The notes beneath the pieces are model-generated. The model was not told the DNA's origin and did no database searches. It saw only the letters and a list, made by a program, of their open reading frames with translations. DNA of 64,000 bases from Paraphaeosphaeria minitans (lineage: Eukaryota; Ascomycota; Dothideomycetes; Pleosporales; Didymosphaeriaceae), in assembly GCA_015832175.1 (NCBI GenBank), contig WJXW01000002.1, positions 3,596,001 through 3,660,000 of the forward strand. The letters run 5' to 3'. Positions 45,417 through 56,165 of the stretch are shown here, piece by piece. The stretch's first letter is position 1. Every line of letters starts with the position of its first letter. The translations under genes were made by a program, and so were the position numbers.

Positions 45417-47528
45417 CTATCTCAATTGCCGGCACAACCTACCTTGTTGTGTTGGTAGCCCATCGGTCCCTTTCACTCTCCATTCATCACTAGAGACTCC
45501 CGTCACGGCATAGAACACGCCCCAGGGATCTCTCTTCTTCTTCATACCCAACAGCTTATTGTAGTTCCCTCCATAGAAGCTCTGCTGGAAGTTCGGCTCC
45601 TCGGTATCGGCCTCGTTCATGTACGCCCCGCTGCCTGGAGTCGCGTCACGCCATTTCTGCGCATACTCACTCAGCCTGGCATGACTCGCAATCATCTCCT
45701 CCGGCGTACCGCTCGGGACTATAGCTACCTGTATCGAAGCCTGTCGCATGCATGATAGCGTTCCGTAGATGCGGGTTGACCGCAGAATCTGCGCCCGGGT
45801 AGCCCGCTGTTGCATAAGACGGGTGATAGTCGACACTGTGGAAGCTGTAGTGCCCATCTTCGACCCACGTGCGTATGGAAGCCATTGCTTTGAGGAATTC
45901 CGGTGAGCTTGGATCCTCGAAGATGGAGTGTGGAAAGAGGCGCGAGGCGAAGCGGCCATTTCCAACCGCCTCGCCGGGACCATTGGGTCGAAATGAGTAT
46001 GCAGGGTAGGTTGGCCACCAGCCGACAGTAGCCTTAATGTCGATGCCAACGTCGCGCAAGTCCTGCGTGATTGGAGCGACAAAATTGCTAAAGTCATCGG
46101 CAGACATTCCGGGTATGATCACTTGGCCAGTGAACGAAAAGATCCGTTCGGTCCTGTTGAAGATGGGGTTGGGGGCTTGAGTGGAGAGAGTATTCCAACC
46201 GATACCTTTTGCGTTATTTATGCGTACTAGATGCGCGAAATAGGCATTGATACCATTCTGGAAGGTTTCGTTCGTGGCCTCTGCGTACGCGGTTGTGTTG
46301 TCCATCCATGCAGCAATGTTCGCTTGCTCAAAGTCTACGTCCGTTTGGAAGTTGAGGTTCATCCGAGCAACAGAGATAGAGTCGTATGCTTTGACAATGG
46401 CTGATGTGACGATACCGTAGTTGCCTGAGAGGTCATTAGCATCGATGGCCCAAAGAAAAATAACAAGTGAGACTTACTCGGACCCCCTCCTCGAATAGCA
46501 AAGAAAAGGTCTTCATTTTTCTGCGGATCTGCGGATCTGCGTGGACAAACCTTCCATCCGCTGTCACAACCTCCAATGCCAGTACTTGATCAGCCATGAG
46601 CCCGAATTTGGATGTGATATATGAAAAGCCTCCTCCTTGCATGTAACCGCCGTAAGCACCGACCGTCGAGGAACCAGGAGCAAGTAGGGTAATATTTTTC
46701 CTCTCCATTTGAGGAAACAGTTCGTATTGCTCCAGGGCTACACCTACTCTGGCAGCCTTGCCCTCATATTCTCCAATCTGCACGGATGGCAGGTATTCAA
46801 AATCTTTCAGATGATGCACATACACTTGGAGCGCACCTCCTCCAGTATTTCGACCAAGGTAATCGTGACCTGTGTTCCTGTAATCTTCAGTAAAGATGGC
46901 ACTATATTGAGGATTTACCATACTTGATGGTAAGCCGGATGTTACGGTTTCTCGCAAAGTTAACAGCAAGCTGAACGTGCTTCACCGTAGAGACATTCAC
47001 AACATAAGCCGGGAAATACTCGATATGACAAGCAGAAAAAGGTGGAATTGTGGTGTTAGATCCAGGTGGGGACGCCCCAGGCACCGGGCATGGGTTTCCC
47101 AGTGTCCACTGGTTGAATGGTATCAAGGGATCTTCTATACTATTCTTCAATCAGCTCCAGCAAGAGACTAAGAAAAGTAAGATGGCATACACAAAAAGCG
47201 AGCTTCTGGATTGGTTTCGCCAAGCGGCACACTTGGTGGCATTTTCCTAGGTTCCAGAATAGCAAGCTGCTGCAGGGGGGACGGCCTTGAGTAATGCTCC
47301 CTCCAAGCTTGAGTTGAAAGCATTCCATCGATCGAGAGTCGGCCAGTTCCTATCGCCTGGGAAGGTCTTGCATTGTGCTTTGGGGCCGCCTGGCAGTTGA
47401 CCAAACGTGATGTCGAAGTTGTCAGCAACATCATCGTCAGTGAGCTGAACGCTTTCATCTGGGAAATTGTATGCGACAATAATCTTAAACGTAACGAAGA
47501 GACTGAGACGAACACGAAGTGACAGCAT
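45417..47528 (-). pseudogene. FAD-linked (berberine-bridge type) oxidase pseudogene
   Basis: Most of a secreted-type FAD oxidase is readable. The ATG at 47528 gives a hydrophobic N-terminus (LRVRLSLFVTFKIIVAYNF). Then come NPCPVPGASPPG, the FAD attachment region IKNTGHDYLGRNTGGGALQV with the covalent His, and APGSSTVGAYGGYMQGGGFS. Further on are NYGIVTSAIVKAYDSISV and a C-terminus GGNYNKLLGMKKKRDPWGVF. Introns at about 47199-47143, 46940-46888 and 46492-46439 keep GT-AG ends. Three lesions break it: an in-frame TAG at 47249-47247, an 8-base tandem duplication at 46523-46538 that shifts frame, and a one-base shift near 45730. Such oxidases typically act in alkaloid or polyketide pathways. The lesions make it non-functional unless they are assembly errors. 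Confidence 0.87.
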
Positions 47529-48716
47529 TATGATATCTACGTAGAGCTCAGAGAAAATGCGCTTTGAAAGCACCTAAATCTGAAGAGGCCTTTTTATATC
47601 TTCCTGCTCTGGCCTTTCCAGCAGAATGTAAGATTATGGTCTTTGGGGGAATGGTTGGTGAGATAGATACGGACGGTTACAATGCAGCGCGTATACCGTT
47701 CAGTGCATGATTACGCCTGGCGTCGAGCCATGCATCGCAGCCCTGGTATGCCAATACTCCAGCGCCACAGGAGTCTCCTAATCTACTGGTCGCCGTGGGT
47801 ATTCTACTGCGCATCAGAAAATGCAGTGTAAGCATTATGCATCCGAAGAAGTCTATTTGTCCGGGGACGTATGGCAGTAATACCGAGAGCGGCGCCAGAC
47901 CACGATGTGTCGGTATGCACTGGTCCGACACGGGACGTGCATCCATTGTCGTGTTGGTGCACCTTAACCTGCGTATCCAAGCTCGTATATGCCGATCTCG
48001 TGTCGACGCAGCGTAAAGATATGGTCGGTCATGCGGTAGACCTGCTCTGATGGTTCGACAAAGCTTGGAAAGGTGGTCAATGACAAGTTAACTCGGAGCA
48101 TCCAATAGGTAGGTACCGTAGTGCATGCATCGCCAAGATAGGAAAGCCAGGTCAGCGGAAGAGAGCGCCACGTTTTGCACAGGGCCCGTTTATGTGCCTG
48201 TTCAATGCATTTGGAGAAGAGTAGATATTTCGCAATAGGTAAGTCGTTGATAATGAGAAGGAAGACTGCATTTGCCGAGCTGCCTCAGGCCCTCTAGGTA
48301 GGTAGGTAGCGCGTGACCATCACTGGCGACGTTCGGCTGGCAATTCCACAACCTCAGTTATTGATATTATACCTACACATATCAATCGAAAATTCATTTA
48401 TAATTGCATGCTGGACGTAGTTTAGGTTCAGAAGAGTTCTTTGTGTATTTCGCGCATGACGTCTAGCCTATAGTTCAGCTAAGTACCTACCTACCGTAGG
48501 TAGTGTGAGATCATCCGTATGTCTGCTCTTTCTCCGTCCAATTAAGCGACAGCGACAGCGACTCGGTATCCCCGATGGTTTGAGTGTAAAGATGCAGTGT
48601 CTATGGAGCAGACTAACACAACTCAACTCATCACAGTTTTACATTATCTGTTTGCAGAATACCTATAGTAGAATACCAAAAGCGATCCGTAATACCCAAA
48701 GACTCATCTATCCGCC
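47529..48716. other. Gene-poor region between two pseudogenes
   Basis: About 1.2 kb with no supported gene. Several TAGGTAGGTA / ACCTACCTAC-type short repeats occur (about 48297-48310 and 48482-48505), common in ascomycete intergenic DNA. It is probably the former promoter space of the two decayed genes. Confidence 0.45.
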
Positions 48717-49929
48717 ATGGGCGCCCTTGTCCCCCAGATCCGCGCTCTCTACGCCAAAGCTAACGAGCAAACCCGCTACAAAAACTCATCAAGTATTCCG
48801 CGACCTCCAAGCCTCGTTCGACCACAACTAAGACCTTGTAATGCGCATTAATTGCATCCGGCGTATAGCCCCCGTTTCCACACTCCCAAACCCCCAAGAC
48901 TGACATCCTCCCCAGTCCCTCCAAATACCCCTCGTTAAAACCGGCACCGACTTATCCATCTTCACCACCCTCTCTTCACACAAAAACCCCTTTTCTCTCT
49001 CCAAGCTCACAATCAACACTTTCGCAGCCCCAAAATGCTCTTCCACCTCTTCCGCGCCATGGCAGCCTTCAGCCTCATCGAACAGCCCTCAGCCGACACT
49101 TTCGCCGCATCATCGAACTACTTACGCGCTAGTTGACGTCCACGTATGCGGCGCGATAGCGCACGCGTGCGACATCAATCTACCTACTTCGTACACGCTC
49201 CCAGCTTGACTTGCGGAGAATAATGACGGAGACATTACTGACAACAAGAACTTGCCGTTTCACAAGACCCTGGAGACCCATCTCACGCCTTTTGAGTGAA
49301 TGGAGTAGTATCCTGAGTAGATGGCGTCGCTGGGACATGCGATATCGCGATTCAGAGGGAAGGACACTGGGTGGACTCGTACCCTGTCGCGGCAGATATA
49401 GGCGATTTCAAGGCCTCTGCTGACAGCGCGTTGCTTGTTGACATTGGTGGCGGATTGTTGAGCGCTTGCCTTCAATAAGAAGGTCATTATTAGTACAGCG
49501 GACAGAATCATCGTGCAAGACATTCAAGCATTACTCAAGAGCGCGCCCGAGATTGAGGGACTGGAATTTTCAAGAACACGATTTCTTCAAGGAGCTAAGT
49601 TTTACTACTTAAGACATATTATTCTACATGACTGGACAGACGAAGACAGTATCCGGATCCTGAAGGCAGTAGTTCCAGTTTGGGACCTGACTCGTGCATT
49701 GTGATCGATGAGTTGTGTTACAGCTGTCGTGACAGGCTGCGTATAGCACGTGTATGAAATATCATACCAGAAGAAACTTAACTAACTTTGGAAAAGTGGA
49801 TCTCATGGGCGGAGTCGAACGGGTAAAGAAAGATTTGGGATGTTACTAGACGCAAGTGGTCTACGTATTCTCGAAATCCATCGGTATGACGCAAAAGTGC
49901 AGAGCGTTATCATCGCGGCACCGAAGTAA
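48717..49929 (+). pseudogene. O-methyltransferase pseudogene
   Basis: The ATG at 48717 opens MGALVPQIRALYAKANEQTR, typical of the N-terminus of fungal SAM-dependent O-methyltransferases. It is soon frameshifted. The SAM-binding motif survives as ADSALLVDIGGG near 49420, then stops intervene. Near 49583, KFYYLRHIILHDWTDEDSIRI preserves the catalytic-His region (xHDWTDE). GPDSCIVIDEL follows in another frame. The extreme C-terminus LLDASGLRILEIHRYDAKVQ and the terminal stop are intact. Many stops and frame changes separate the blocks. The family methylates hydroxyls of polyketides and other secondary metabolites. It lies 1.2 kb from the FAD oxidase pseudogene and diverges from it. Confidence 0.85.
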
Positions 49930-50158
49930 CGACAACGCGATGTCGTCCGTTCTTTGCCACCTCTTGTTCAGCTCATCTCTCCACTCTGATCATATTTTTC
50001 TTTAACATTACTGGCCCTGCAAATAATGTATGCTTATTGTATATCCATATAAGATATATTTCTAGTTATCTTTCAATAGGTCCTATGATCTACTGGGTCA
50101 AGATACGCGACAGCCTACGATGGTGGGGGACTGGACATATGAGCTTCTGGAACCTCAT

Positions 50159-52009
50159 TCAACGCCGGTTGAAGTCGCGCGCACGACGTCGGTCGTCTTG
50201 ATGTTTTCCTGCCACGGGGTGTATGCTATCACCACGATAATCGAGTCGGTGTTCGGAACGAAGGTATTGATCAGATGATCGTGATTGTTGGTGGTGACCA
50301 CGTTCGTATCGAGCTGATCGAGATGCTTCATCATAGGAATATCGCGTGTCACGATGCCGATACTCAAGGTCCTGATAGTCAGCCCAGGATCGGAGCTCCG
50401 TGCCGTTGTGGGAGTGTAGATCGTTCTCTCCACGCTTAAGGTGATCGTCTCCACGATCTCGAGCATGGTCGCGATTGCTTTGTCGGTCATGATGGGACCT
50501 ACGGGGCGAAGCAGAACGATCTCGGAGATAAGAGTGGGATCTTTTAAAAGACCTCTCACGAAAAGAGTAATCTCTAAGTCTCGAATCAAGACGCCGGTCG
50601 CGGTTACTATAGTCTTCGATGTCCTCGCGCTCGTTCTGGTACCTCGCCGGGGCTCGAGCACGCTCGCTGTGGGTAACGGGATCATTCCTTGCTCCTGATG
50701 CAAGGGACGGTTGCGAGCCACGAGGGTGTGTTTCGGTCAATTCCTTTCTAGAGTTTGTTGGAAACCTTGCTCTACTCAGCAAACGATCGCGTGAACTGTC
50801 GTGCCTCTGATCGGGATCTTCCCGATGGCCAGCTTCCTTGTAGTCGTCACGAGGCCGGTAAGGAGACCGTGTGCGCTTACGCTTTCGAAAATCATCCTCG
50901 AACCTATCATCGTCGCCGGCCTTTTCGTTTCCGGTCTTTTCGTTTCCGGTCTTTTCGTTTCCGGTCTTTTCGTTTCCGGTCTTTTCATTTCTTGTGGGGA
51001 GGTGTGTATCGTTGCGAGGCGGCAAGGGGCATTGGAACTCTCTAGCAGCGCTACGTCCAACATCTTCCGCCTTAGTCGTGAGATTCTTGGGAGCGGCCAC
51101 CGTCTCTAGATCTACTGGTATATGCTGCGTCGACCGCGATAAGCCTACGGCGTCGACCGAAACGTCTGGCTTCGGCTTCTGGATTCCCAGTGCGGGCATG
51201 TCCACTGGCGTAACTTGAGAGGACTGTTGCTGGAACCCTGACAGATTCGGACTGCCGTCAGCTGAAGTATTGGGGAAATAACCTCTTCTAGACCCCCCGA
51301 GAGGTTCTAAATTCGCCGCAGATGCTTGAGATTCCGGGCCGCTCTTGCGACGCCGCTTGCGTGGCTCCTCGTCGATTTCTCCCGTTGCAATGGAATCGCG
51401 GCCTTGTAGCTCACTCTTGCCGAAAGGTGATGGCTGTGGAACAGGCTTGTTTAGCATACTCCGCTCGTTGACCATACGAACGGACTGCTCCCGCGTAATA
51501 ACCTGGTGCAGAGAATATGGCATCGGAGGTTTTTTCGGCAACGCCTTGAACTTCGCTTGCCATTCCTGGGCCAATGCGAGAGCTCGTGCACTGGTCTCGA
51601 GGCGCGTTCGCGGAGAAGGAGCTCTCTTTATGGGTTCATGGGAGTCTTTCACATTTCGTCTGTTTACAATTGGCCCAGTCGCAGCGGTTCCCGTCGTGGA
51701 AGAAGGCGGCTCTGCGTTCGGTAGGTAGGACACGCTTGGCTTCCCGACCTGGGCTGAAGCAGTATCTGACAATGTCGCATTGACCTTAGACTCGGTGTGG
51801 CTGGTAGTTGTTTGTGCCGTACTCAAGAGCGGAGCGCTGCGGCTGTCCTTGGCACAAGAGGAAATTGGAGCCATATCGTTCACGCTCCTCACCTCATGGG
51901 CTGGTGACGCGCAGGCCTTCGTGCTGGAGTAATCCGCCGGATTTCCGAAGCGCCTGCGTTTTCCGAGAGGCTCAAGATTGGCCGCGCTGGCTTTGGGACC
52001 TCCGCCCAT
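50159..52009 (-). CDS. Hypothetical Arg/Ser/Asp-rich nuclear-type protein
   Basis: A single exon of 616 residues from the ATG at 52009. There is no folded domain except perhaps a helical stretch near 140-190 (ALALAQEWQAKFKALPKKPP). The C-terminal half is dense in Arg, Asp, Ser and His with RS/RD dipeptides, like splicing-associated proteins. A basic cluster EEPRKRRRKSG (near 216) may be a nuclear signal. A ten-residue motif, ASAANLEPLG, occurs at 7-16 and again at 229-238, both followed by a basic/aromatic stretch. A pentapeptide GNEKT is repeated about five times. The family is unrecognised. A nuclear RNA-linked role is only suggested by composition. Confidence 0.7.
   Translation of the reverse strand: MGGGPKASAANLEPLGKRRRFGNPADYSSTKACASPAHEVRSVNDMAPISSCAKDSRSAPLLSTAQTTTSHTESKVNATLSDTASAQVGKPSVSYLPNAEPPSSTTGTAATGPIVNRRNVKDSHEPIKRAPSPRTRLETSARALALAQEWQAKFKALPKKPPMPYSLHQVITREQSVRMVNERSMLNKPVPQPSPFGKSELQGRDSIATGEIDEEPRKRRRKSGPESQASAANLEPLGGSRRGYFPNTSADGSPNLSGFQQQSSQVTPVDMPALGIQKPKPDVSVDAVGLSRSTQHIPVDLETVAAPKNLTTKAEDVGRSAAREFQCPLPPRNDTHLPTRNEKTGNEKTGNEKTGNEKTGNEKAGDDDRFEDDFRKRKRTRSPYRPRDDYKEAGHREDPDQRHDSSRDRLLSRARFPTNSRKELTETHPRGSQPSLASGARNDPVTHSERARAPARYQNEREDIEDYSNRDRRLDSRLRDYSFRERSFKRSHSYLRDRSASPRRSHHDRQSNRDHARDRGDDHLKRGENDLHSHNGTELRSWADYQDLEYRHRDTRYSYDEASRSARYERGHHQQSRSSDQYLRSEHRLDYRGDSIHPVAGKHQDDRRRARDFNRR
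50916..50990 (-). repeat. 15-base coding minisatellite (GNEKT)
   Basis: Five 15-base units, nearly identical, within the Arg/Ser-rich gene. On the minus strand each encodes GNEKT or a one-residue variant (the last reads GNEKA). The unit length is a multiple of three, so copy-number change would keep the frame. Confidence 0.9.
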
Positions 52010-53026
52010 CTTGTATACGGTGAGGTTGCTGTGTGGAAGATGCGACCTTTATATACGAAGCGTGAGAAAATTGCAAAAGTTGCAGTAGGTTTTCTTGAGT
52101 GTAGTAAAGAAAGGTGGTGAGCAGACGCGAGGAAGAGAGGGGAGATGGCGAGTTGGAAGGAACGCGTCGGTGAAGCGCGAGTTATGACGTGTTTTGGAAC
52201 AATAGGGAAGGCACGACTCACTCACTCCTTCATCACGGTGTGGACTCGTTCAAGGTTTGCCCATGTATTCGCATTTACCGTGCACTATACTGAAGCCAAA
52301 GAAAAACAAGAACCGTACTGAAATCTCGATGATTGCCACAACTCGCATGGCGAGGAAGACCAGCCAAGCCGGTATATGTTTGGAGAGGACCACAAACCAG
52401 CCTCCTTCGCCTTCAGCCTGTATTCAAAGACTACCGCCGCCGTAGAACGGGTCTTCGATGCATGAAATGCAGTCTCATCTGACGGTCTTCCCAGATGTAG
52501 ACAACCAGCGTACTCGCCCGTTGCCTCTGACTGAAATCATTTTTATGCTGAGGATCTGGAGACTGTATGCGGTCCTTCCGACTCAGGGAGCGCATCATCC
52601 ACCCGAGAAGAGAAATCCCTTTTGATCGGGGCAAGTCTTCCCAGGCTTCGATGCGCGTGTCGGGTTGGTCCAGGTTGGCCGTCTAACCTACGACTGCGAT
52701 TTGATGCGGAATTCAACAAGATGCAAGCCAAAATCCGCCGAACTCGACAAAAAATGAAGCCTGTGTCCGATAACCGAACCCTCAGTAATGGATCTTGCCA
52801 TTAAAAAACAGGCGAGACGCGAGCATGCGTACATACTAACAGAATGAAAAGTATCAACAAGAAGGAGATCGTGCTAAAAAATTGCAATGCGAGCGTACGT
52901 GCATACTGAAAGAAGTAAAATTATTAACAAGAACACTGGCAAAGCCAAGATAAACATAACTTGCAAAAAAAAAGAAAAAGAAAAGAAAAAGAGATGAGAC
53001 TATTAGGCAACGAGGGAACTGAAAGC
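52010..53026. other. Intergenic region with an imperfect direct repeat
   Basis: About 1 kb. Two 45-base copies (52819-52863 and 52889-52933, about 80 percent identical, 70 bases apart) lie close to the 3' end of the next minus-strand gene. No gene seen. Confidence 0.5.
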
Positions 53027-55096
53027 CTAGTCTTTGAAAAAATTTGTCACTCTGTTGAACACCGCGCGGCTCATTTTGTTATTGTTCTTTTTTTTCCTCT
53101 TCTTCGCGGACTCATCTTCGCTTCCGTCATCAATGAAGTCGCTGAACTCATCGTCCTCGTCGTCAGTTACGAAAGTCATTCGCTCGAAGCCAGCCTTGCG
53201 TGAGTTGTTAGTCTTACGCTGGCGGGAACTAGAGCCCGCTGCGTTTTTGACTTCCTCGGCGACAGAGTCCTGGCGCTGTTGTCGAGACTTCTTCTGCGCT
53301 GGCTTCATTTCTTCTTCGTCTCGCTGGCGTTTAGTACCCTTTGACTTAGTTTTGGTACCCGGGTCGAGGTCCTTCGCTTCAGATACTGACTGCTGAGTCG
53401 CAGTCTTTGTGGTTGTACCTTCTTTTTTTGATGCTTTCTTGCCTGGAGCAGTAACTCGAGCTTTCTTATGCTTCGGTTCCTGATCTTCCTCGTCATCCCT
53501 CTTTCGCTGGCGTTTTTTTACCTTTTTTATAGGTTGATGAACCGACTCTTCATCAGTTGCAGCCGTGGCTACCCGTTTGGAGGGATAAGACGGCTTAGGA
53601 GTGGCCCCTACAGAGGTCCTAGCCTGGACAGGGGCGGACACATTCTCGATTGGGATTGAGCGGTCACCGTGTCGAGCCTTCTTTGATGAAAAGTTCGCTT
53701 CGTTTCCAGCCTCTTCATCCTCGTGGTCCTCTCGCTGACGCTTAGTTCCCTTCCGTATGGGTGGAGCATCGTCGCGATCATGCCTACGTCTAGGCGACCT
53801 AAGCCGTGGACGTATCGGACGCTCGCGCGGCTTGAATTGTGGCCGCTGTGAGCCACCCGTACGCTCTGCAGTAACCTTCCGAGCGTGGAAATCTGCAATT
53901 TTCCCAGCGATATACAGGTAGTCGCCAATCTTCTCAGGACGCACTACTATCCCATGGCGGTTGGCGATGCTAAGCAGAGTCTTTCGCTGCTCCTCAGGTC
54001 GAAGTTTTGTCCGAAGTTCATTGGCATCTGGTGTCTGTTGATGGTGATCGATCAACAATTCTGTGAGCATGCCATAGTCGTGGTAGTTCAGAGATTTGGA
54101 GTCGTTGCCGATCATTAATTTGTCGACCTTTTCCTTGACCCAGAGCTTGCCGATAACTTCTTGCTCCAGAGTTAGAAGCTGGCAGGACCACACCTGATCG
54201 TTTACGGAGAGTACTTCAATGTAATCCGCCAACAGATCAGACTTCGGAATCTCCAGACCTCGTACCATTAGTTCATTTCGGAGCTTCTGGTGGGGAAGGA
54301 GGGTGTATGCGTTCGCGTCCCGCATGTGCAATGGATCATGGTACACATGCGGAAGCCCAGGGCTGCCTGTTGGTCGCGGCGATTGAGACTGGATGACTTG
54401 CTGGCCACGCCCGCGTTGCGTGGACTGCTCAGGCTGTCGCTGGTGGATTGGCGTGGGATGCTGTGACGGCTTTGAAGAGGCTTCGGGCACTGACTTCTGG
54501 GGAGGTTTTGAAGAGCTCGCAGGCACAGGATGTTGCATGTGTGCTTTGGGGCGCTCAGTTCGGGGGACATCTTTCTTACGAGCCGTTGCCTCGGCCGGCT
54601 CTGGATCTTTGCGCCACTGGATGACCTATAACGATGTGTAAGTTGAAGCATGTAGATGACTAGAACTAGAAGATAAACTTACAGCAGCAAGGGGCGCATT
54701 GGAGTAGTCAAGTTCACGCACGCGAGCGAAGTCCTCGTCCGACCATCCGTGGAGCTTAGGAGACTGTGGGGTCCAGTCGTTGTCTTTAACCTCTGTCCCA
54801 TCGGCATATCGAAGCGTAGAGGCGGGCGCGGGAATGGACTCGGACTGGAAACCGGTCGCATGGGCGCAAGTTGACGCCGCGATGCCAGAACTACCAGCAG
54901 CGGGCGAACCGCCAGTAGCGGAAGGTGAAGATGCTTTGAGCGGGGCATTGGCGGCGGCGGCCTCGCGCTCAGCCTTGCGCTTTGCCTGTATGAAGTGTCA
55001 GTACGAGGTGGGTTCAACATGTGTAGGTATACTGACCATCAACGCCTTGTACTCGGGCGAACCGATCTTGATCTTCTTGACAGGTTGACCGGACAT
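53027..55096 (-). CDS. Hypothetical basic/acidic nuclear-type protein with SAP-like segment
   Basis: Three exons (55096-55037, 54985-54683, 54625-53027) give 653 residues. The first donor is GTCAGT. The protein starts MSGQPVKKIKIGSPEYKALM, then AKRKAEREAAAANAP. A segment LLPHQKLRNELMVRGLEIPK followed by SDLLADYIEVL resembles the helix-extended-helix of SAP-like DNA-binding motifs (about 225-260). This is a weak match. The second half alternates Lys/Arg-rich and Asp/Glu-rich tracts (TKRQREDHEDEEAG, KKVKKRQRKRDDEEDQ, DDEDDEFSDFIDDGSEDE), with several candidate nuclear localisation signals, and ends FNRVTNFFKD. I do not recognise the family. A chromatin-associated role is inference from composition only. 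Confidence 0.78.
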
Positions 55097-56165
55097 GTTG
55101 AAGACGGCTCTGGCAAGATTTCTCGGTCGATTAAGAGATTGTTCGAGTATCTGGGTCGAGGCCAGTTGCGCGGTCGAGGGTCGGATGTACGGAGAGAGGC
55201 TGCAACAATGTGCCAGGCAGGAAAGTGCAAGCTGGGAAATGTTGTATGGCTCGGGATGTTGGGCGTGCGAGTGGATGTGCTCAGCAGAGTGCAACGGGTG
55301 ATGTTAGATCCAGAGTTGCGCTCGAAGGCTTGTTTTATCTGCTTCGCTGCGGGAGCTCTGTGAAAAAACCTGTGAGCGTGCTCGAGCCCCGCCCACCGCC
55401 GCCTGTCTAGAGGCAGAAGTGAAAGGGTTAATTACGGGCCATAGCATTGATAGGGCACTGGTCGGCCGCAGCAAGGGTTGAAAACGAGGGTATGGTTCAA
55501 ATCAGGATTGTCGACCATCTTGAATGTGTACCGTCGCTGGAATGAACATGTAGAGGAGATTACAATTTGCATCATCTCCGGCATTCGTGACATTACTACA
55601 TAACTTGGCTTATGCGAGATGTGAATATATAAACAGAGTTACGTCTGATATACTACCGGAGAATACTACAAGCTTTCTATATGAGCATGCAGAATAGCTT
55701 GGTACGTTCACACAAAGCAATCAACAATTGATTGTGCAGCAGCTGGATGTATATAAATTACGTTCAGGTCAAGCATCACACATGAGCGCTGCTAGGTGTA
55801 ACTCAATACATGATCTGGAGAATTTTATTGGGATATCATGGCAACAAACGACCTAAAAATTCAAAACTCCAACTCCATCGTGAGGGGCATCTCCCCGGGT
55901 GTCATTCCTAAACGCCCTGCAGATGCAAAATAAAAACCCTGGATTGGCTTGAACACATGCTACCTTGTCTTAACTCATAATGACTTTGTACACGCCTGAG
56001 CAAACAAGAAAGCCGAATGCCCAAGGAACCGTGCACTACCATGTCTTGACTCATACTGACTTTGTACCCGCCCCTCGTGAGGATCAAGACAGTTTACAAG
56101 CGTAATCTGTGATAGCGTGAGCAGCTTATCGACAGGAGTGAATGTCAAACATACCGTTGAAGACT
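55097..56165. other. Intergenic region
   Basis: About 1.07 kb between two minus-strand genes. No gene or RNA seen. The part from 55560 to 55850 is AT-richer than its surroundings. Confidence 0.4.
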
